Source of the DNA: a virus
Direction: 5' to 3' (one strand)
Virus record (IMG/VR): IMGVR_UViG_3300032156_000003
Coordinates: 1-64,000 of that record
Length of the DNA stretch: 64,000 nucleotides
Position 1 is the first letter of the stretch. Each line of letters begins with the position of its first letter. Positions 7,284 through 15,814 of this stretch are shown one piece after another. The notes below the pieces were generated by a model. The model had not been told where the DNA came from, did not search any database, and saw only the letters and a program-made list of their open reading frames with translations. The translations under genes were made by a program, and so were the position numbers.

Positions 7284-7670
7284 ATGTACGACGGCCTGTA
7301 CCACGTTCTGCCGATTCCCGAGCGCGCTGGGTACGCACGACCGGGACCGGGCGAAATCATCCGGCACATAGACCCGCACGGGCACCCCACAAACAACTGG
7401 CGCCTGTGCTGTCCGTTCTGCGGAAAGCGGGTGCATGTGTACGCCGCGCAGATAGGCGACCCGGCCGCGCCGACGTTCGACCAACCGATGAGATGCGGTT
7501 GCACGGCGCGGTGCGGTGAATGGTTCTACATCAACGCTGGGCGGGCCGTTACGAGCGCACCACCTGCGAAGATAGGCGAGGACATCATGGAGCGCGCCAT
7601 GGCGATACCTGGCGTGCAAGGAAAACCGAGGGGACCGACCAGTGGCACAGTCGAAGCAACGAAACCGTGA
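7284..7670 (+). CDS. Cys-rich small protein in the head operon
   Basis: 128 residues. Contains C-C-P-F-C-G-K-R-V (about 42-50) and later M-R-C-G-C-T-A-R-C-G-E-W-F-Y (about 73-86), which could form one treble-clef or zinc-ribbon site. No family recognised. It lies between the portal and the Mu F-like gene, three bases after the portal stop, so is expressed with head genes; a role as head assembly accessory is inferred from position only. Confidence 0.6.
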   Translation: MYDGLYHVLPIPERAGYARPGPGEIIRHIDPHGHPTNNWRLCCPFCGKRVHVYAAQIGDPAAPTFDQPMRCGCTARCGEWFYINAGRAVTSAPPAKIGEDIMERAMAIPGVQGKPRGPTSGTVEATKP

Positions 7671-7800
7671 CGAGCAAGACGAGGACCGGCCAAAACCGGT
7701 CACGGACAAGAGAGACGAAGAACCCGAGTTCGTCGAGAAGCCGAAGAAACGTGTGAAGTTCGGCACGTTCGCCGACATCTGGCCGAAGACTGGCCGATGA
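7642..7800 (+). CDS. Small charged protein
   Basis: 52 residues from GTG 7642, preceded by GAGGGGA at a suitable distance. The sequence is almost wholly charged (R-N-R-D-E-Q-D-E-D-R-P-K ... E-F-V-E-K-P-K-K-R-V-K-F) and probably disordered, ending F-A-D-I-W-P-K-T-G-R. It overlaps the end of the preceding gene by 29 bases and the next start as ATGA, so it bridges the two genes. Function unknown; a small scaffold or chaperone is possible. Confidence 0.5.
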   Translation: MAQSKQRNRDEQDEDRPKPVTDKRDEEPEFVEKPKKRVKFGTFADIWPKTGR

Positions 7801-9152
7801 TACGAACCCGTGCAAACGACGGCTACGCTACTCTATGGCCGTTGCGCTACTACCCTCAGAGGATGGTGGCATGTGCCGCGCTCAAGGTCAGGGCTGGCAC
7901 GTGGCGCGCTGCATATGGGTTCGCGATGGTCGTGCGCAGTTCCGATGGCAGGCAGAATCCACAACGGCTGAACGCGGCCAACATCGAATCGGCTAGGCGT
8001 CATGCCATGCTTGCGTTGCCCGCGAAGTCGTGCTCGTGTTGCGAGAAGTCCATGGCGGCACCGGGAGCGACGGTGGACCTGTACCGCGCCTTGACCATCG
8101 GAGAGTCCGACCAAATCCTGTGGCAGCGAATCGAGACGATAGACGAGGTGGACCGGCCGGACCGGAACGATTGGTACGTCGACACGAACGGCGTTCGCAA
8201 AGAGGCGGCGGCAGTCGACGCGCAATCGCTGGCCGTGGCGGAACTCGCGGCGGCGCTTGCCAAGGTGCGTGACGAGTGGTCCGACGAAGAGTTCCACAGG
8301 TTCACTGACCGTCTTAAAAGCGCGGAGTGGGCGAGCATGACGGAGGCGCAACGCGAAGGCGTATGGGCGGCGGCGGTCGCAGCGTTCAGGCAGGCGGACG
8401 TGCGAAGCCTCATCTCCGAATGGCGCAATACCACAACGGCGCACGCCGTGCCGTTCGCTGAACTGACTCGCGAGCGGCTGAAAGAATCCATGCTCCCGCG
8501 CATCTCGGCTACCCTGTCGCAGCCGGACCTTGACGCGGTGAACGCGGTGGGCGACCAAGCCGGGTTGTTCGTGCGTGACCAGCTCGGACTTGAATCGGAA
8601 GCGTTGACGGCGCGGGGCAAGGAAATCGTGGCGCGTGGGTTGCGTGACGGGCTCGGGCGCGAGGCTATTGGGATGGAACTGCGTGCGGAGATTCCCGAAC
8701 TGTGGGCGAAGTATGGGGTGAACTATTCCAATGTCGTGGCGAGCAATTCCATCGAACGGGCGCGGTCGATTTCGCAGACTTCTTCATACCGCGACGCCGA
8801 AGTTACACGATACGAAATCGTTGCACTTGAAGATGAGAGGATGTGCGCGGTCTGCGGTTATCTTAATGGTCAGGTGATTACCGTATCCAACGCGAGCAAG
8901 ATACAAGAGGCGGTTGCAGAAGCGAAGAACATCGCGGAACTCAGAGAGGCAAATCCGTTTGTCGGAGTGAAGCTAGATGCGGAGACGGGGCGTAAGGTTC
9001 TTCGTACCGACCGTGGCGTTGACATCGCGCGCTTCAACGATGCGGGACGTCACGAACCGATCGTGTCAGGCGACGCGCTTGCAACCGAGGCGGGCGTTGC
9101 GCTACCACCATTCCATATGTCGTGCCGTTGCACGACAATTCCGGTAATCTGA
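7797..9152 (+). CDS. Mu F-like head morphogenesis / minor head protein
   Basis: 451 residues, ATGA-coupled start. The C-terminal third carries the signature of the phage Mu gpF/SPP1 gp7-like family: R-M-C-A-V-C-G-Y-L-N-G near 347-357 and P-P-F-H-M-S-C-R-C at 437-445 (C-x2-C ... P-x-H-x2-C-R-C). These proteins are minor head components that sit near the portal and act in head assembly or DNA exit. An N-terminal C-S-C-C-E-K (79-84) adds a second potential metal site, which I have not seen as typical of the family. Confidence 0.8.
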   Translation: MIRTRANDGYATLWPLRYYPQRMVACAALKVRAGTWRAAYGFAMVVRSSDGRQNPQRLNAANIESARRHAMLALPAKSCSCCEKSMAAPGATVDLYRALTIGESDQILWQRIETIDEVDRPDRNDWYVDTNGVRKEAAAVDAQSLAVAELAAALAKVRDEWSDEEFHRFTDRLKSAEWASMTEAQREGVWAAAVAAFRQADVRSLISEWRNTTTAHAVPFAELTRERLKESMLPRISATLSQPDLDAVNAVGDQAGLFVRDQLGLESEALTARGKEIVARGLRDGLGREAIGMELRAEIPELWAKYGVNYSNVVASNSIERARSISQTSSYRDAEVTRYEIVALEDERMCAVCGYLNGQVITVSNASKIQEAVAEAKNIAELREANPFVGVKLDAETGRKVLRTDRGVDIARFNDAGRHEPIVSGDALATEAGVALPPFHMSCRCTTIPVI

Positions 9153-9164
9153 AAGGGGATTGCA

Positions 9165-9497
9165 TTGGAAATCATCATCAAGAAGCCCATCGGACTAGCC
9201 TCTCTTGGCGACCTCAGTCTTGACCCCAAGGCGTTGCAGCGTGCTACCTTGGGGGTGGTAAAGGCCGTCAAGGAGTCATTCGGCGATGCTGAATCGATGT
9301 CGAAAATTGATGCTGAACGGCGAGTCGAGATGGCCGTCCGTTTCATCCTGCGGTGTGTCGGAGACGGCGGCATGTCAGTGACTCGCGCCTTGACGTTTCT
9401 TCCCACGGCCTTGCCGGTCGAACTGGCGGGCCTTGAATTTCCGGTCCCGACCGGAGACGTTTTCAAAGTACCGGAGCCAAGAAGGAGCCATCAATGA
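9165..9497 (+). CDS. Hypothetical protein in the head operon
   Basis: 110 residues from TTG 9165, chosen because GAAAGGGG lies about 8 bases upstream and no ATG or GTG is available. Two helical stretches (A-L-Q-R-A-T-L-G-V-V-K-A-V-K-E-S and I-D-A-E-R-R-V-E-M-A-V-R-F-I-L-R) and a Pro-rich end. No family recognised. It is coupled to the following scaffold-like gene (ATGA). Confidence 0.55.
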   Translation: MEIIIKKPIGLASLGDLSLDPKALQRATLGVVKAVKESFGDAESMSKIDAERRVEMAVRFILRCVGDGGMSVTRALTFLPTALPVELAGLEFPVPTGDVFKVPEPRRSHQ

Positions 9498-10225
9498 AGA
9501 CCGAGAAAAAGACGATGACGCTGGCGAAGTTCACGGAGTTCGCGAAGTCCGAGACGGACGCGCTTCTCGCGAAGCCGAACGCCGACCGTGCCACGGTGCT
9601 CAAGGCCAACTTCGAAAAGGCGTCCAAGGTCGAGAAGGATGACGCGGAGTTCGAAATCGAAGTGCTCGCCGAGGAGCCGGTACCGGTGGACCTCACGGCC
9701 ATCAACACGAAGTTGGACAAGATCGACGCGGCGGTTGCGGCGTTCGCATCGGGTGTCACCGCCAAAGCGGCGTTCGATGCGGTCGTGACAAAGCAGGGTA
9801 TCGCGGTGCAACTGGCAGTCGAGTTGCTATCGGCGAAGTCCGCCGAGGGCGAGTATGACATCAGCGCGGCCGTGGTTGCTGCTTGCGATGCACTCGGCAA
9901 GTCAGAGACACCGCCAGACGCTGCGGTTGTCGCCGAAGTCGGCGAGGCGATGAAGTCGGCGTACACCATGAAGGCCGATGCCGCGAAGGTGGCCGACGAA
10001 GCCGCGAAGAAAGCGGCCGAAGAGGAAGCTGCAAAGAAGGCCAAGGAAGAGGAAGACGCGAATAAGGCCGACACGTGCGAGCAGTGCGGCGCGGCCATGG
10101 GCGGCGATGACGTTTGCCCCGAGTGCGGTTGGAAGAAGGGCACTCCGGTCGACAAGAAAGCTGCGAAGCGTTCGATGGCGGTTGGCTCGTACAAGGACCG
10201 CTACACCGGCAAGGCAGACAAGTAG
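9494..10225 (+). CDS. Scaffold-like protein with zinc ribbon and YKxRYTG tail
   Basis: 243 residues, AAGGAGCC before the start. Helical and Ala/Lys/Glu-rich throughout, with a strong coiled-coil segment at about 165-192, then a zinc ribbon C-E-Q-C ... C-P-E-C-G-W (about 196-215), then a basic end finishing S-Y-K-D-R-Y-T-G-K. The same tail motif ends the protein at 11514. Position just before protease and capsid genes, coiled coil and basic C-terminus fit a scaffolding protein that binds the capsid through its C-terminus. The zinc ribbon is unusual for a scaffold. Assignment is by inference. Confidence 0.5.
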   Translation: MKTEKKTMTLAKFTEFAKSETDALLAKPNADRATVLKANFEKASKVEKDDAEFEIEVLAEEPVPVDLTAINTKLDKIDAAVAAFASGVTAKAAFDAVVTKQGIAVQLAVELLSAKSAEGEYDISAAVVAACDALGKSETPPDAAVVAEVGEAMKSAYTMKADAAKVADEAAKKAAEEEAAKKAKEEEDANKADTCEQCGAAMGGDDVCPECGWKKGTPVDKKAAKRSMAVGSYKDRYTGKADK

Positions 10226-10228
10226 TCC

Positions 10229-10927
10229 ATGTCGCTTTCCATCTACAAAGGGCTCGACAAGGATGGCGCGGATGTCACCGTGTTGTCCGGCGACCCGCTG
10301 ACAGACGCAATCTCCAAGGCGGCGGCGGACTACACGGGCTCTCCGCTCGGTGCGCCGTGCGACGGATGCGTGCTCACGAAGGTCGCTGAAATCGACCTTG
10401 TGCCTAGCGTCAAGAGAGTTGTGTCCGAAGACCTCGTATTCATGGTTCCGAAGGCCGCACCACCTCCGAAGCCGGTTGACGATGCAGTTGCGAAGCGCGT
10501 CGTTCAGATGAACGCGGCAATGCTTGGCGTGCTTTGTAGCCGTCTCACGGTTAAGGCCGAAGAGACGGAGATGGGGCTGGCAACGGGCATCGTCATGGAG
10601 CCCGAAACCGTAGACACACAGAAGCAGAAAACGACTGCCGACGACATTGAGAAGGCCATGATTTACTGGGCCTGCAACGGTGGCTCGGTAGACCTCATGC
10701 ACTCGTTCGAAGCCATCATGGACGAGCGGGTGGACGTCGTTGAGAACTGGATTTGCCGCGCCGAGTTCTTGCTTGGCGAGTACACCGTGAAGGTGGGCAC
10801 ATGGCTGTCCACGACTAAGTGGCAGACGGACGGAAAGTATTGGGCGGCCATCAAGGACGGCACGTTCAATGCCTACAGCATCGGCGGCCTTGGGCAGACG
10901 GTACCATCCGACGGTGAGGGCCCGTAG
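10229..10927 (+). CDS. XkdF-type prohead serine protease
   Basis: 232 residues. Contains the XkdF pattern: G-I-V-M-E-P-E-T-V-D-T-Q (about 119-130), then D-D-I-E-K-A-M-I-Y-W-A, a His in D-L-M-H-S-F near 158, a V-E-N-W-I segment, G-T-W and finally F-N-A-Y-S-I-G-G near 210-217, where the Ser is the likely nucleophile. Such proteases sit before the capsid gene and process scaffold and capsid delta domains during maturation. A Cys pair at the N-terminus (C-D-G-C) is additional. Catalytic residues are assigned by eye. Confidence 0.75.
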   Translation: MSLSIYKGLDKDGADVTVLSGDPLTDAISKAAADYTGSPLGAPCDGCVLTKVAEIDLVPSVKRVVSEDLVFMVPKAAPPPKPVDDAVAKRVVQMNAAMLGVLCSRLTVKAEETEMGLATGIVMEPETVDTQKQKTTADDIEKAMIYWACNGGSVDLMHSFEAIMDERVDVVENWICRAEFLLGEYTVKVGTWLSTTKWQTDGKYWAAIKDGTFNAYSIGGLGQTVPSDGEGP

Positions 10928-10929
10928 CG

Positions 10930-11508
10930 ATGGGATTCACCACTCTCATGTTGATGCCGACCCCGGATGAATTCGAAGACCCGTTCTTCGCAACGATGAA
11001 CAACGCGGGTGGCTACTTCGAAAGAGTAGACCAGTGGGTTCAGGCGTTGCGCGAGGATGCAGACATTCGAATCATAGAGGACGGCGCACCGTGGACTGTG
11101 AATGTCGGTACGAGTACTGTTGCATGGGGAAGCAACATCGTTCTGCGGTCGGGAACCAACGGCGGGACCGTTACCGTCAATGCGGGCTCCATCGTTTGCC
11201 CGACACCTGGCTTGATGTACGTAACGCTTGCGGCGCGTCCGCTCTCGGCTCCGGTCGTGTTGCCGATGACGTCGGCGTCCACAAAGACAGCGCTGTCGAT
11301 AAACGAAGTCGTCGTTGGAATTCGACAAGGTGCCGTGGTGATGCTGCGGGATCTGGTCGCGACGCATGTCCCGAACATCTACACATGGGCCGGGAATCCG
11401 AACCTGAACGTCACGGCGTCCAAGGTTGGTGACCAGTGCGTCGACACGGTGAACAGCCTGACCTACGTGGCCTACGCTGCGGACAACTCGCACTGGCAGA
11501 TAGGGTGA
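10930..11508 (+). CDS. Beta-rich head-region protein, unknown
   Basis: 192 residues. After an N-terminal helical piece the protein is Val/Thr/Gly-rich and beta in character (W-T-V-N-V-G-T-S-T-V-A-W, G-G-T-V-T-V-N-A-G-S), ending in S-L-T-Y-V-A-Y-A-A-D-N-S-H-W-Q-I-G. The end resembles short adhesin or head-fibre closing strands. Possible decoration or head fibre protein placed between protease and scaffold-like genes. No family recognised. Confidence 0.5.
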   Translation: MGFTTLMLMPTPDEFEDPFFATMNNAGGYFERVDQWVQALREDADIRIIEDGAPWTVNVGTSTVAWGSNIVLRSGTNGGTVTVNAGSIVCPTPGLMYVTLAARPLSAPVVLPMTSASTKTALSINEVVVGIRQGAVVMLRDLVATHVPNIYTWAGNPNLNVTASKVGDQCVDTVNSLTYVAYAADNSHWQIG

Positions 11509-11513
11509 CAACG

Positions 11514-12431
11514 ATGGGATGCAAGCCGAAAAAGCCGGAAGAGAAGGACGATGACGTCACGAGGTTGACGAACGTGCGTCCGTTCTACATCTCGTTGGTG
11601 GACTTCGGTGCGAACCACGGAGGTCGTGACCATCACTTCGCGCTCAAGAGCACGAGTGCAATTGCGAAGCGTGTCCCGGCGGCGGACGCCACGGACGAAG
11701 ACAAGCAGAAGGCGTTGGCCGAGCGCGCGGAATCCTACGGTATCGAGGCGCGAGAAGATGCGGCTCTGTCGTATCCGGCCGGAGACCCGACAACGGAAAC
11801 TATGTACGCCGACCCAGTCAATCTCAAGTACCCCATGGGAACCGAAGAGAACTCCGTGGACTTGGGTCGCATCCGCAACGCCCTTGCTCGATTCAAGCAG
11901 AACTTTGCGGAATACACGAAGGACGCATCTCGCGCCCGCGTGTACGCTCGCATCGTGCGCGCCGCTCTCGACAACGGCGTGGAAGTCTCATACGACGAAG
12001 CCGACCCGGTTGACGCCTTGCTTCCAGCCGACCTCAAAGCGGAGTTGCAGAAGCCGAAAGAGGAAGCCGCGAAGAACCATCTGGCGTTTCTTGCAATGCG
12101 TGCGGAACTGGCTGAATTGTCGGCGCGGATTGTAGATAAAGCAGAGACACCCCCGACACCTATACACGACCCGACACTTGACGAGATTGAGCGTCTACAT
12201 GCTACCGTAAAAGCAGCGAACGACAGCGTCGCGACTCTATCGAAAGAGAAATCGGCGCTGGTTGATACCGTGAAGAGCTTGGAGACGAAGTTGAAAATGG
12301 CACTCTCGAAAACATCTCGAATACAACGCCCGGCGACGACACTTGCCGGGATGCATCCGAATGGCGAGGCTGTCGTGGACAAAGGAACCGCCGGGCCATC
12401 ATACAAGGCCCGTTACACAGGGCGGCCATAA
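11514..12431 (+). CDS. DUF6582-like protein with coiled coil and YKxRYTG tail
   Basis: 305 residues from ATG 11514. N-terminal part has F-Y-I-S-L-V-D-F-G-A-N, a phrase common in XkdF-associated proteins. Residues about 80-160 (A-A-L-S-Y-P-A-G-D-P, then K-Y-P-M, then R-I-R-N-A-L-A-R-F) match the pattern I know as DUF6582, often found beside or fused to prohead proteases. A coiled coil follows at about 225-275. The last residues S-Y-K-A-R-Y-T-G-R repeat the tail of the 9494 protein. I infer a scaffold or protease partner expressed just before the capsid. Confidence 0.6.
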   Translation: MGCKPKKPEEKDDDVTRLTNVRPFYISLVDFGANHGGRDHHFALKSTSAIAKRVPAADATDEDKQKALAERAESYGIEAREDAALSYPAGDPTTETMYADPVNLKYPMGTEENSVDLGRIRNALARFKQNFAEYTKDASRARVYARIVRAALDNGVEVSYDEADPVDALLPADLKAELQKPKEEAAKNHLAFLAMRAELAELSARIVDKAETPPTPIHDPTLDEIERLHATVKAANDSVATLSKEKSALVDTVKSLETKLKMALSKTSRIQRPATTLAGMHPNGEAVVDKGTAGPSYKARYTGRP

Positions 12432-12449
12432 CGCCGCACGGAGGAAGAG

Positions 12450-13394
12450 ATGGCACTGTCAAACGCGGAACTCATCCAGAAGGCCGATCTGGCGCACTAT
12501 GCGCTGCGGACCGATGGCGGCGAGTTGGCCCCGACCAAGTTCAACACGTTCATTGACCGTGCGGTTGCAGCGACCGAGTTGCTTCCGCTCGCGCGGACCA
12601 TCACGCAGGGAAGCACACAGGAGTACATCCCGAAGATGAAGTTCGTCGGGCGTGTCGCGCACTACCAGCCCGTTGCTGGCAATGCGTTGTCCCTGGCGCA
12701 GCGAAGCGCCCCGGTGCTGTCCGAAGTAAAACTAGAGACGCACGAGTTTGTAGCGGAGTGCTCTCTGACCTACTCGCAACTCGAAGACAACGTCATGCGG
12801 AACAACCTGGAATCCCATCTCATAGAATACATGGGGAAGCTCATCGGGAAGGACACGCAGGACAACGTGCTCAACGGCGACACCACGTCGGCGACGTTTG
12901 ACCTCACTCCGTTCGACGGTCTGCGGACGCTCGTAACGACCAACGTCGTGGACGCGCTGTCGGCGGCCATCGACATCGACAAGTTCGAAGAGGCTCTGTC
13001 CACGCTTCCCGAGGAGTTCTTGGGACAGATGAACAAGCTCAAGTTCATGATGAGCCACACCGAGATGCGGAAGTACCGCAAGGAACTATCGTCGCGTATC
13101 GGCGCGCTCGGCGATGCTATGCTCACGAAGCTCGGCGGCGGCATGGCGCAGCTCGACGTCGACCTGCTGGCTCTCAGCGGGTGGCCGAACACGCTCGGCA
13201 TCGGCGGGAACCTGACCGACGTCATTCTGACCGACCCGGAGAACATCATCATCTCCTACTGGCGCAAGGTCATGATGGAGATGGAACAGGACAAGCGGGC
13301 TCGCCGTGTCCACTTCATCTGGTCCTATCGCGTCGGTTGCGCGATGGAAGAGGAAGAGGCGGCGGTCAAGATCGAGAACGTGCTTGTCGCGTAG
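12450..13394 (+). CDS. Major capsid protein
   Basis: 314 residues with GGAGGAAGAG before the ATG. N-terminal helix (A-L-S-N-A-E-L-I-Q-K-A-D-L-A), then T-Q-E-Y-I-P-K-M-K-F and L-E-T-H-E-F-V-A-E-C-S-L-T-Y-S-Q-L-E-D-N, which look like the E-loop and spine helix region of HK97-fold capsid proteins, and a C-terminal D-K-R-A-R-R-V-H-F-I-W-S-Y-R-V-G-C-A strand. Position after protease and scaffold candidates and before the decoration-like gene supports the call. Small GC stem lies just upstream of the ribosome binding site. Confidence 0.8.
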   Translation: MALSNAELIQKADLAHYALRTDGGELAPTKFNTFIDRAVAATELLPLARTITQGSTQEYIPKMKFVGRVAHYQPVAGNALSLAQRSAPVLSEVKLETHEFVAECSLTYSQLEDNVMRNNLESHLIEYMGKLIGKDTQDNVLNGDTTSATFDLTPFDGLRTLVTTNVVDALSAAIDIDKFEEALSTLPEEFLGQMNKLKFMMSHTEMRKYRKELSSRIGALGDAMLTKLGGGMAQLDVDLLALSGWPNTLGIGGNLTDVILTDPENIIISYWRKVMMEMEQDKRARRVHFIWSYRVGCAMEEEEAAVKIENVLVA

Positions 13395-13400
13395 TTTGTG

Positions 13401-13421
13401 AGGCGGAATAGTGCCCCGCCT
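13401..13421 (+). other. Hairpin downstream of the capsid gene
   Basis: AGGCGG (13401-13406) pairs perfectly with CCGCCT (13416-13421) around a nine-base loop, seven bases after the capsid stop. No T-tract follows, so it is more likely a 3'-end protector or processing site than a terminator. Confidence 0.4.
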
Positions 13422-13454
13422 AGTGGCACCACCGTTCGAAGGCGAAGTGAATCA

Positions 13455-13478
13455 CGGCGGCGTGACCGCCGATGGAGG
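13455..13478 (+). promoter_or_regulatory. Hairpin plus Shine-Dalgarno cassette (decoration gene)
   Basis: CGGCGG (13455-13460) pairs with CCGCCG (13466-13471), then GGAGG (13474-13478) and ATG 13484. Nearly the same arrangement, including GGAGGATGA before ATG-GC, occurs at 43337-43367. Confidence 0.5.
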
Positions 13479-13483
13479 ATGAA

Positions 13484-14107
13484 ATGGCGATTGTCACGAT
13501 GGCACAGACAAACGAAGCTGGCGACGGCTCCGGTGTTTCCCTCAAGGCGCGCACGGTCCGTTGGACCGGCGATGCGGCATACCCGGACGGCGGGTCGGCA
13601 ATCACGACCATCTTGCAGACGACCTGCGAAGACGGTGGTGTGGTTCCCGTGGCCGCAGTTCCGGGAGACTGCGGAGTATATCGCCCGATCATCACCGAGA
13701 CCCCGGCGACTCTACTCACGCAGGTTGTCGCGTGGCCGGTGGCGGACCAGGACACGAACACCATCATCTACAAACTCAACGGCGCGGTCGCAGCAACGCT
13801 CACGCTGGCCGGTGCGCACACCACGCGGGCGCATCTCGCCGCGAGCATTGATGCCATCGCGGGTTTGCAGGCGTACGACGACGGCGTCCAGGTCACGGTG
13901 AAGACGGACCTCAAAGGACCAACGGCGTCCTTCCAGGTCACGGGCGGCACGGCCAACGCGGTCTACCTGTTCGACACCACGGCTGTCGTGGGTTCGACAG
14001 CGAAGTTGCTCAAGGTGATGACGGAGACCAACGTCGACGTAGGTCACGATGCTCCGTCCACGAACCTGTCCGCGACGGAGTTCAACGCGACGTTCCTCTG
14101 CGAGTAA
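13484..14107 (+). CDS. Capsid decoration-like protein with VTGGTAN module
   Basis: 207 residues; ATG 13484 is preferred over 13472 because GGAGG overlaps the latter. It directly follows the capsid gene, the usual place of a decoration or head-stabilising protein. Residues about 85-170 form a repeat module seen in other virion proteins here: W-P-V-A-D-Q-D-T-N-T-I, a short helix (A-H-L-A-A-S-I-D-A-I), then V-T-V-K-T-D-L-K-G-P and Q-V-T-G-G-T-A-N-A-V-Y-L-F. The W-P-[VI]-A-D-Q-D-T phrase is shared with the tail sheath. Confidence 0.6.
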   Translation: MAIVTMAQTNEAGDGSGVSLKARTVRWTGDAAYPDGGSAITTILQTTCEDGGVVPVAAVPGDCGVYRPIITETPATLLTQVVAWPVADQDTNTIIYKLNGAVAATLTLAGAHTTRAHLAASIDAIAGLQAYDDGVQVTVKTDLKGPTASFQVTGGTANAVYLFDTTAVVGSTAKLLKVMTETNVDVGHDAPSTNLSATEFNATFLCE

Positions 14108-14136
14108 TCGCGATGGGACCTGGGCGACGACCGCAC

Positions 14137-14192
14137 GGGATGTCCGATCCCCTCGGTAACGTGCGGCCGTTTGCCCCTTTACTCAGGGGATC
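14137..14192 (+). other. Leader with two competing stems
   Basis: GGGAT (14137-14141) can pair with ATCCC (14147-14151); alternatively GATCCCCT (14146-14153) pairs with AGGGGATC (14185-14192). The two stems share ATCCC and exclude each other. They lie in the 108-base gap before the 14216 gene. No T-tract; an effect on translation or mRNA stability is possible. Confidence 0.35.
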
Positions 14193-14215
14193 GATCAGAA
14201 ACGGAGAGTAGAGAG

Positions 14216-14938
14216 ATGTCAGAGAAAACCAAGGTCTACGCAGTCCAGATGGTTGAGTACAACCCGCAGGTGGGGAACGTCCGCAAGGGGTTCACCATCT
14301 CGGGTGTCATGTCGTTCCGCGCTGGCATGGCGGCGAAGGGCGCGGCGTTCGTCCCGAGCCCCATCGTACCCATCAAGGAACCGGACAAGCCCATCAAGTT
14401 CGGTGACAAGACGGTGCCGCTGTTTGAGTTGCTGACCGGAAAGAACCCGGACCAGCCGGACTCGTACTACTTCAGCCAGCCGGGGAAGCCGAACCTCCCC
14501 GTGTTCCGCAAGCTGGTTGCCGAGGACATGACGGAACTGAAGACGGCCGTCGACAAGCAGGCGCAGGCGCGGGCGCAGGTCGGGCAGTCGGGCGTTCCAG
14601 CTCCCATCATGGGCGTGCGCGGGACGAACGAGCGCGTGAAGGAACCGCAGGTCAAGACGGTCGAGCAGATTCTTTCGGAAGGACGCAACGCGACTGGGGA
14701 AGATGAGCAGGTCGAGAAGAAGACAGCCGACGTGCCGTCCTTCGATTTCCGCGCCATCGTCGCGGCGGTGACAGACCGTTCGATGCCGAGCCGCATGGGA
14801 GTTGTGGAACTGGAAACCATCAAGGCGTCTCTTTCCGCGGACGACCTCACGTTCGTGCATGAGAACGGTGCGGCGAAGTTGCGCGATTGGGCGCGGCGCG
14901 AGATGGATTCGAGGGCCGCACCGACGAAGACCGAGTAA
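14216..14938 (+). CDS. Hypothetical head/neck region protein
   Basis: 240 residues from ATG 14216, GGAGAG upstream. N-terminal 80 residues are beta-like (K-V-Y-A-V-Q-M-V-E-Y-N-P), followed by Lys/Glu/Gln-rich helical stretches and a low-complexity middle with Pro and Gly. C-terminal helix L-R-D-W-A-R-R-E-M-D-S-R. No family recognised. Expression with virion genes suggests a structural or assembly role. Confidence 0.5.
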   Translation: MSEKTKVYAVQMVEYNPQVGNVRKGFTISGVMSFRAGMAAKGAAFVPSPIVPIKEPDKPIKFGDKTVPLFELLTGKNPDQPDSYYFSQPGKPNLPVFRKLVAEDMTELKTAVDKQAQARAQVGQSGVPAPIMGVRGTNERVKEPQVKTVEQILSEGRNATGEDEQVEKKTADVPSFDFRAIVAAVTDRSMPSRMGVVELETIKASLSADDLTFVHENGAAKLRDWARREMDSRAAPTKTE

Positions 14939-14968
14939 CGCGCGGCGCGGTAGCGACGCGGCGAGGGT

Positions 14969-15811
14969 ATGATGAAGAACTACAACAGCAGCGCAGCCAT
15001 CGCCGACCGCGCGCTCGGGTTCGTTCAGACCGTCACGGGGCTTGTTCCCGTGGCCGCTCCGACCGTCGTCACGCAGGGCACGGACTGTCGGCACCTGGCA
15101 TCTGTAATCGTGCGCTTCACGGCCTCTCAGGCATCCGCGCTCAACTGCCGTGTCGAGGTCACACCGTGGCTGTGGGGACAGACGAGGACCGGCGTAGGGG
15201 CAGTTGCCGCGCTCGGGTGGACGTCGCTTTCTCCTATTCTGGTCGACTGCCTTGTTGGTGGTCCGCTCGGCCAAGTGTTCGAGGTAAATTGTGAAGCCGG
15301 GGACCGCATCTACTTGCAGATGACTGCGACCAACGCGGCTCTCGTCTCCGGAAACGCGGAACTCTTCGCGGGCATGTACCGTGTCGAGATTCAGCCGGTC
15401 AAGATGCACGGGTTCGTGGCGGACATCGTTGCGGCGATGGAGCAAGGTAAGACGCCCGATTTCGTCCAGGTCGCGGCGGTGGTCAACGGCGTCGACAACA
15501 CATACGACTACTACATTTCGCGACGGTTCGGGAATCAGTCGACGGGATTCCAGTTCGTGCTCGGCAACGGGTCTGGCGCGGTGACGGCGACCATTGCGGC
15601 GACCATGCAGGACGATGGGACGGCTCCGGCCGGATGCGTCTACCAGGACGTCACTGTTGCGCTCACGGGCGCGACACCAGTTGCGGCCCCTGGTGGAACC
15701 TACTTCAACGCGAATCTGCTCGCCGTGGCGCGGTACATTCGGGTCAGGGTCGTTGCTGCAACGGGTGGCGCGAACGACGGCGACTGGAATATCCAGTACC
15801 GTAGCGCCTAG
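14969..15811 (+). CDS. Beta-rich virion protein, unknown
   Basis: 280 residues. Start ATG 14969 or 14972, both just after GCGAGGG. Ala/Val/Thr/Gly-rich throughout and beta in character, apparently two halves: residues 1-150 end in M-Y-R-V-E-I-Q-P-V, and 150-280 end in Y-I-R-V-R-V-V-A-A-T-G-G-A-N-D-G-D-W-N. The closing strand pattern resembles decoration or fibre proteins. No family recognised. Confidence 0.5.
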   Translation: MMKNYNSSAAIADRALGFVQTVTGLVPVAAPTVVTQGTDCRHLASVIVRFTASQASALNCRVEVTPWLWGQTRTGVGAVAALGWTSLSPILVDCLVGGPLGQVFEVNCEAGDRIYLQMTATNAALVSGNAELFAGMYRVEIQPVKMHGFVADIVAAMEQGKTPDFVQVAAVVNGVDNTYDYYISRRFGNQSTGFQFVLGNGSGAVTATIAATMQDDGTAPAGCVYQDVTVALTGATPVAAPGGTYFNANLLAVARYIRVRVVAATGGANDGDWNIQYRSA

Positions 15812-15814
15812 GCC

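Noticed and set aside
6363-7778. Long open frame on the - strand (471 codons) opposite the portal
   Set aside because: Antisense shadow of the portal and following genes; Arg-rich composition without any domain.
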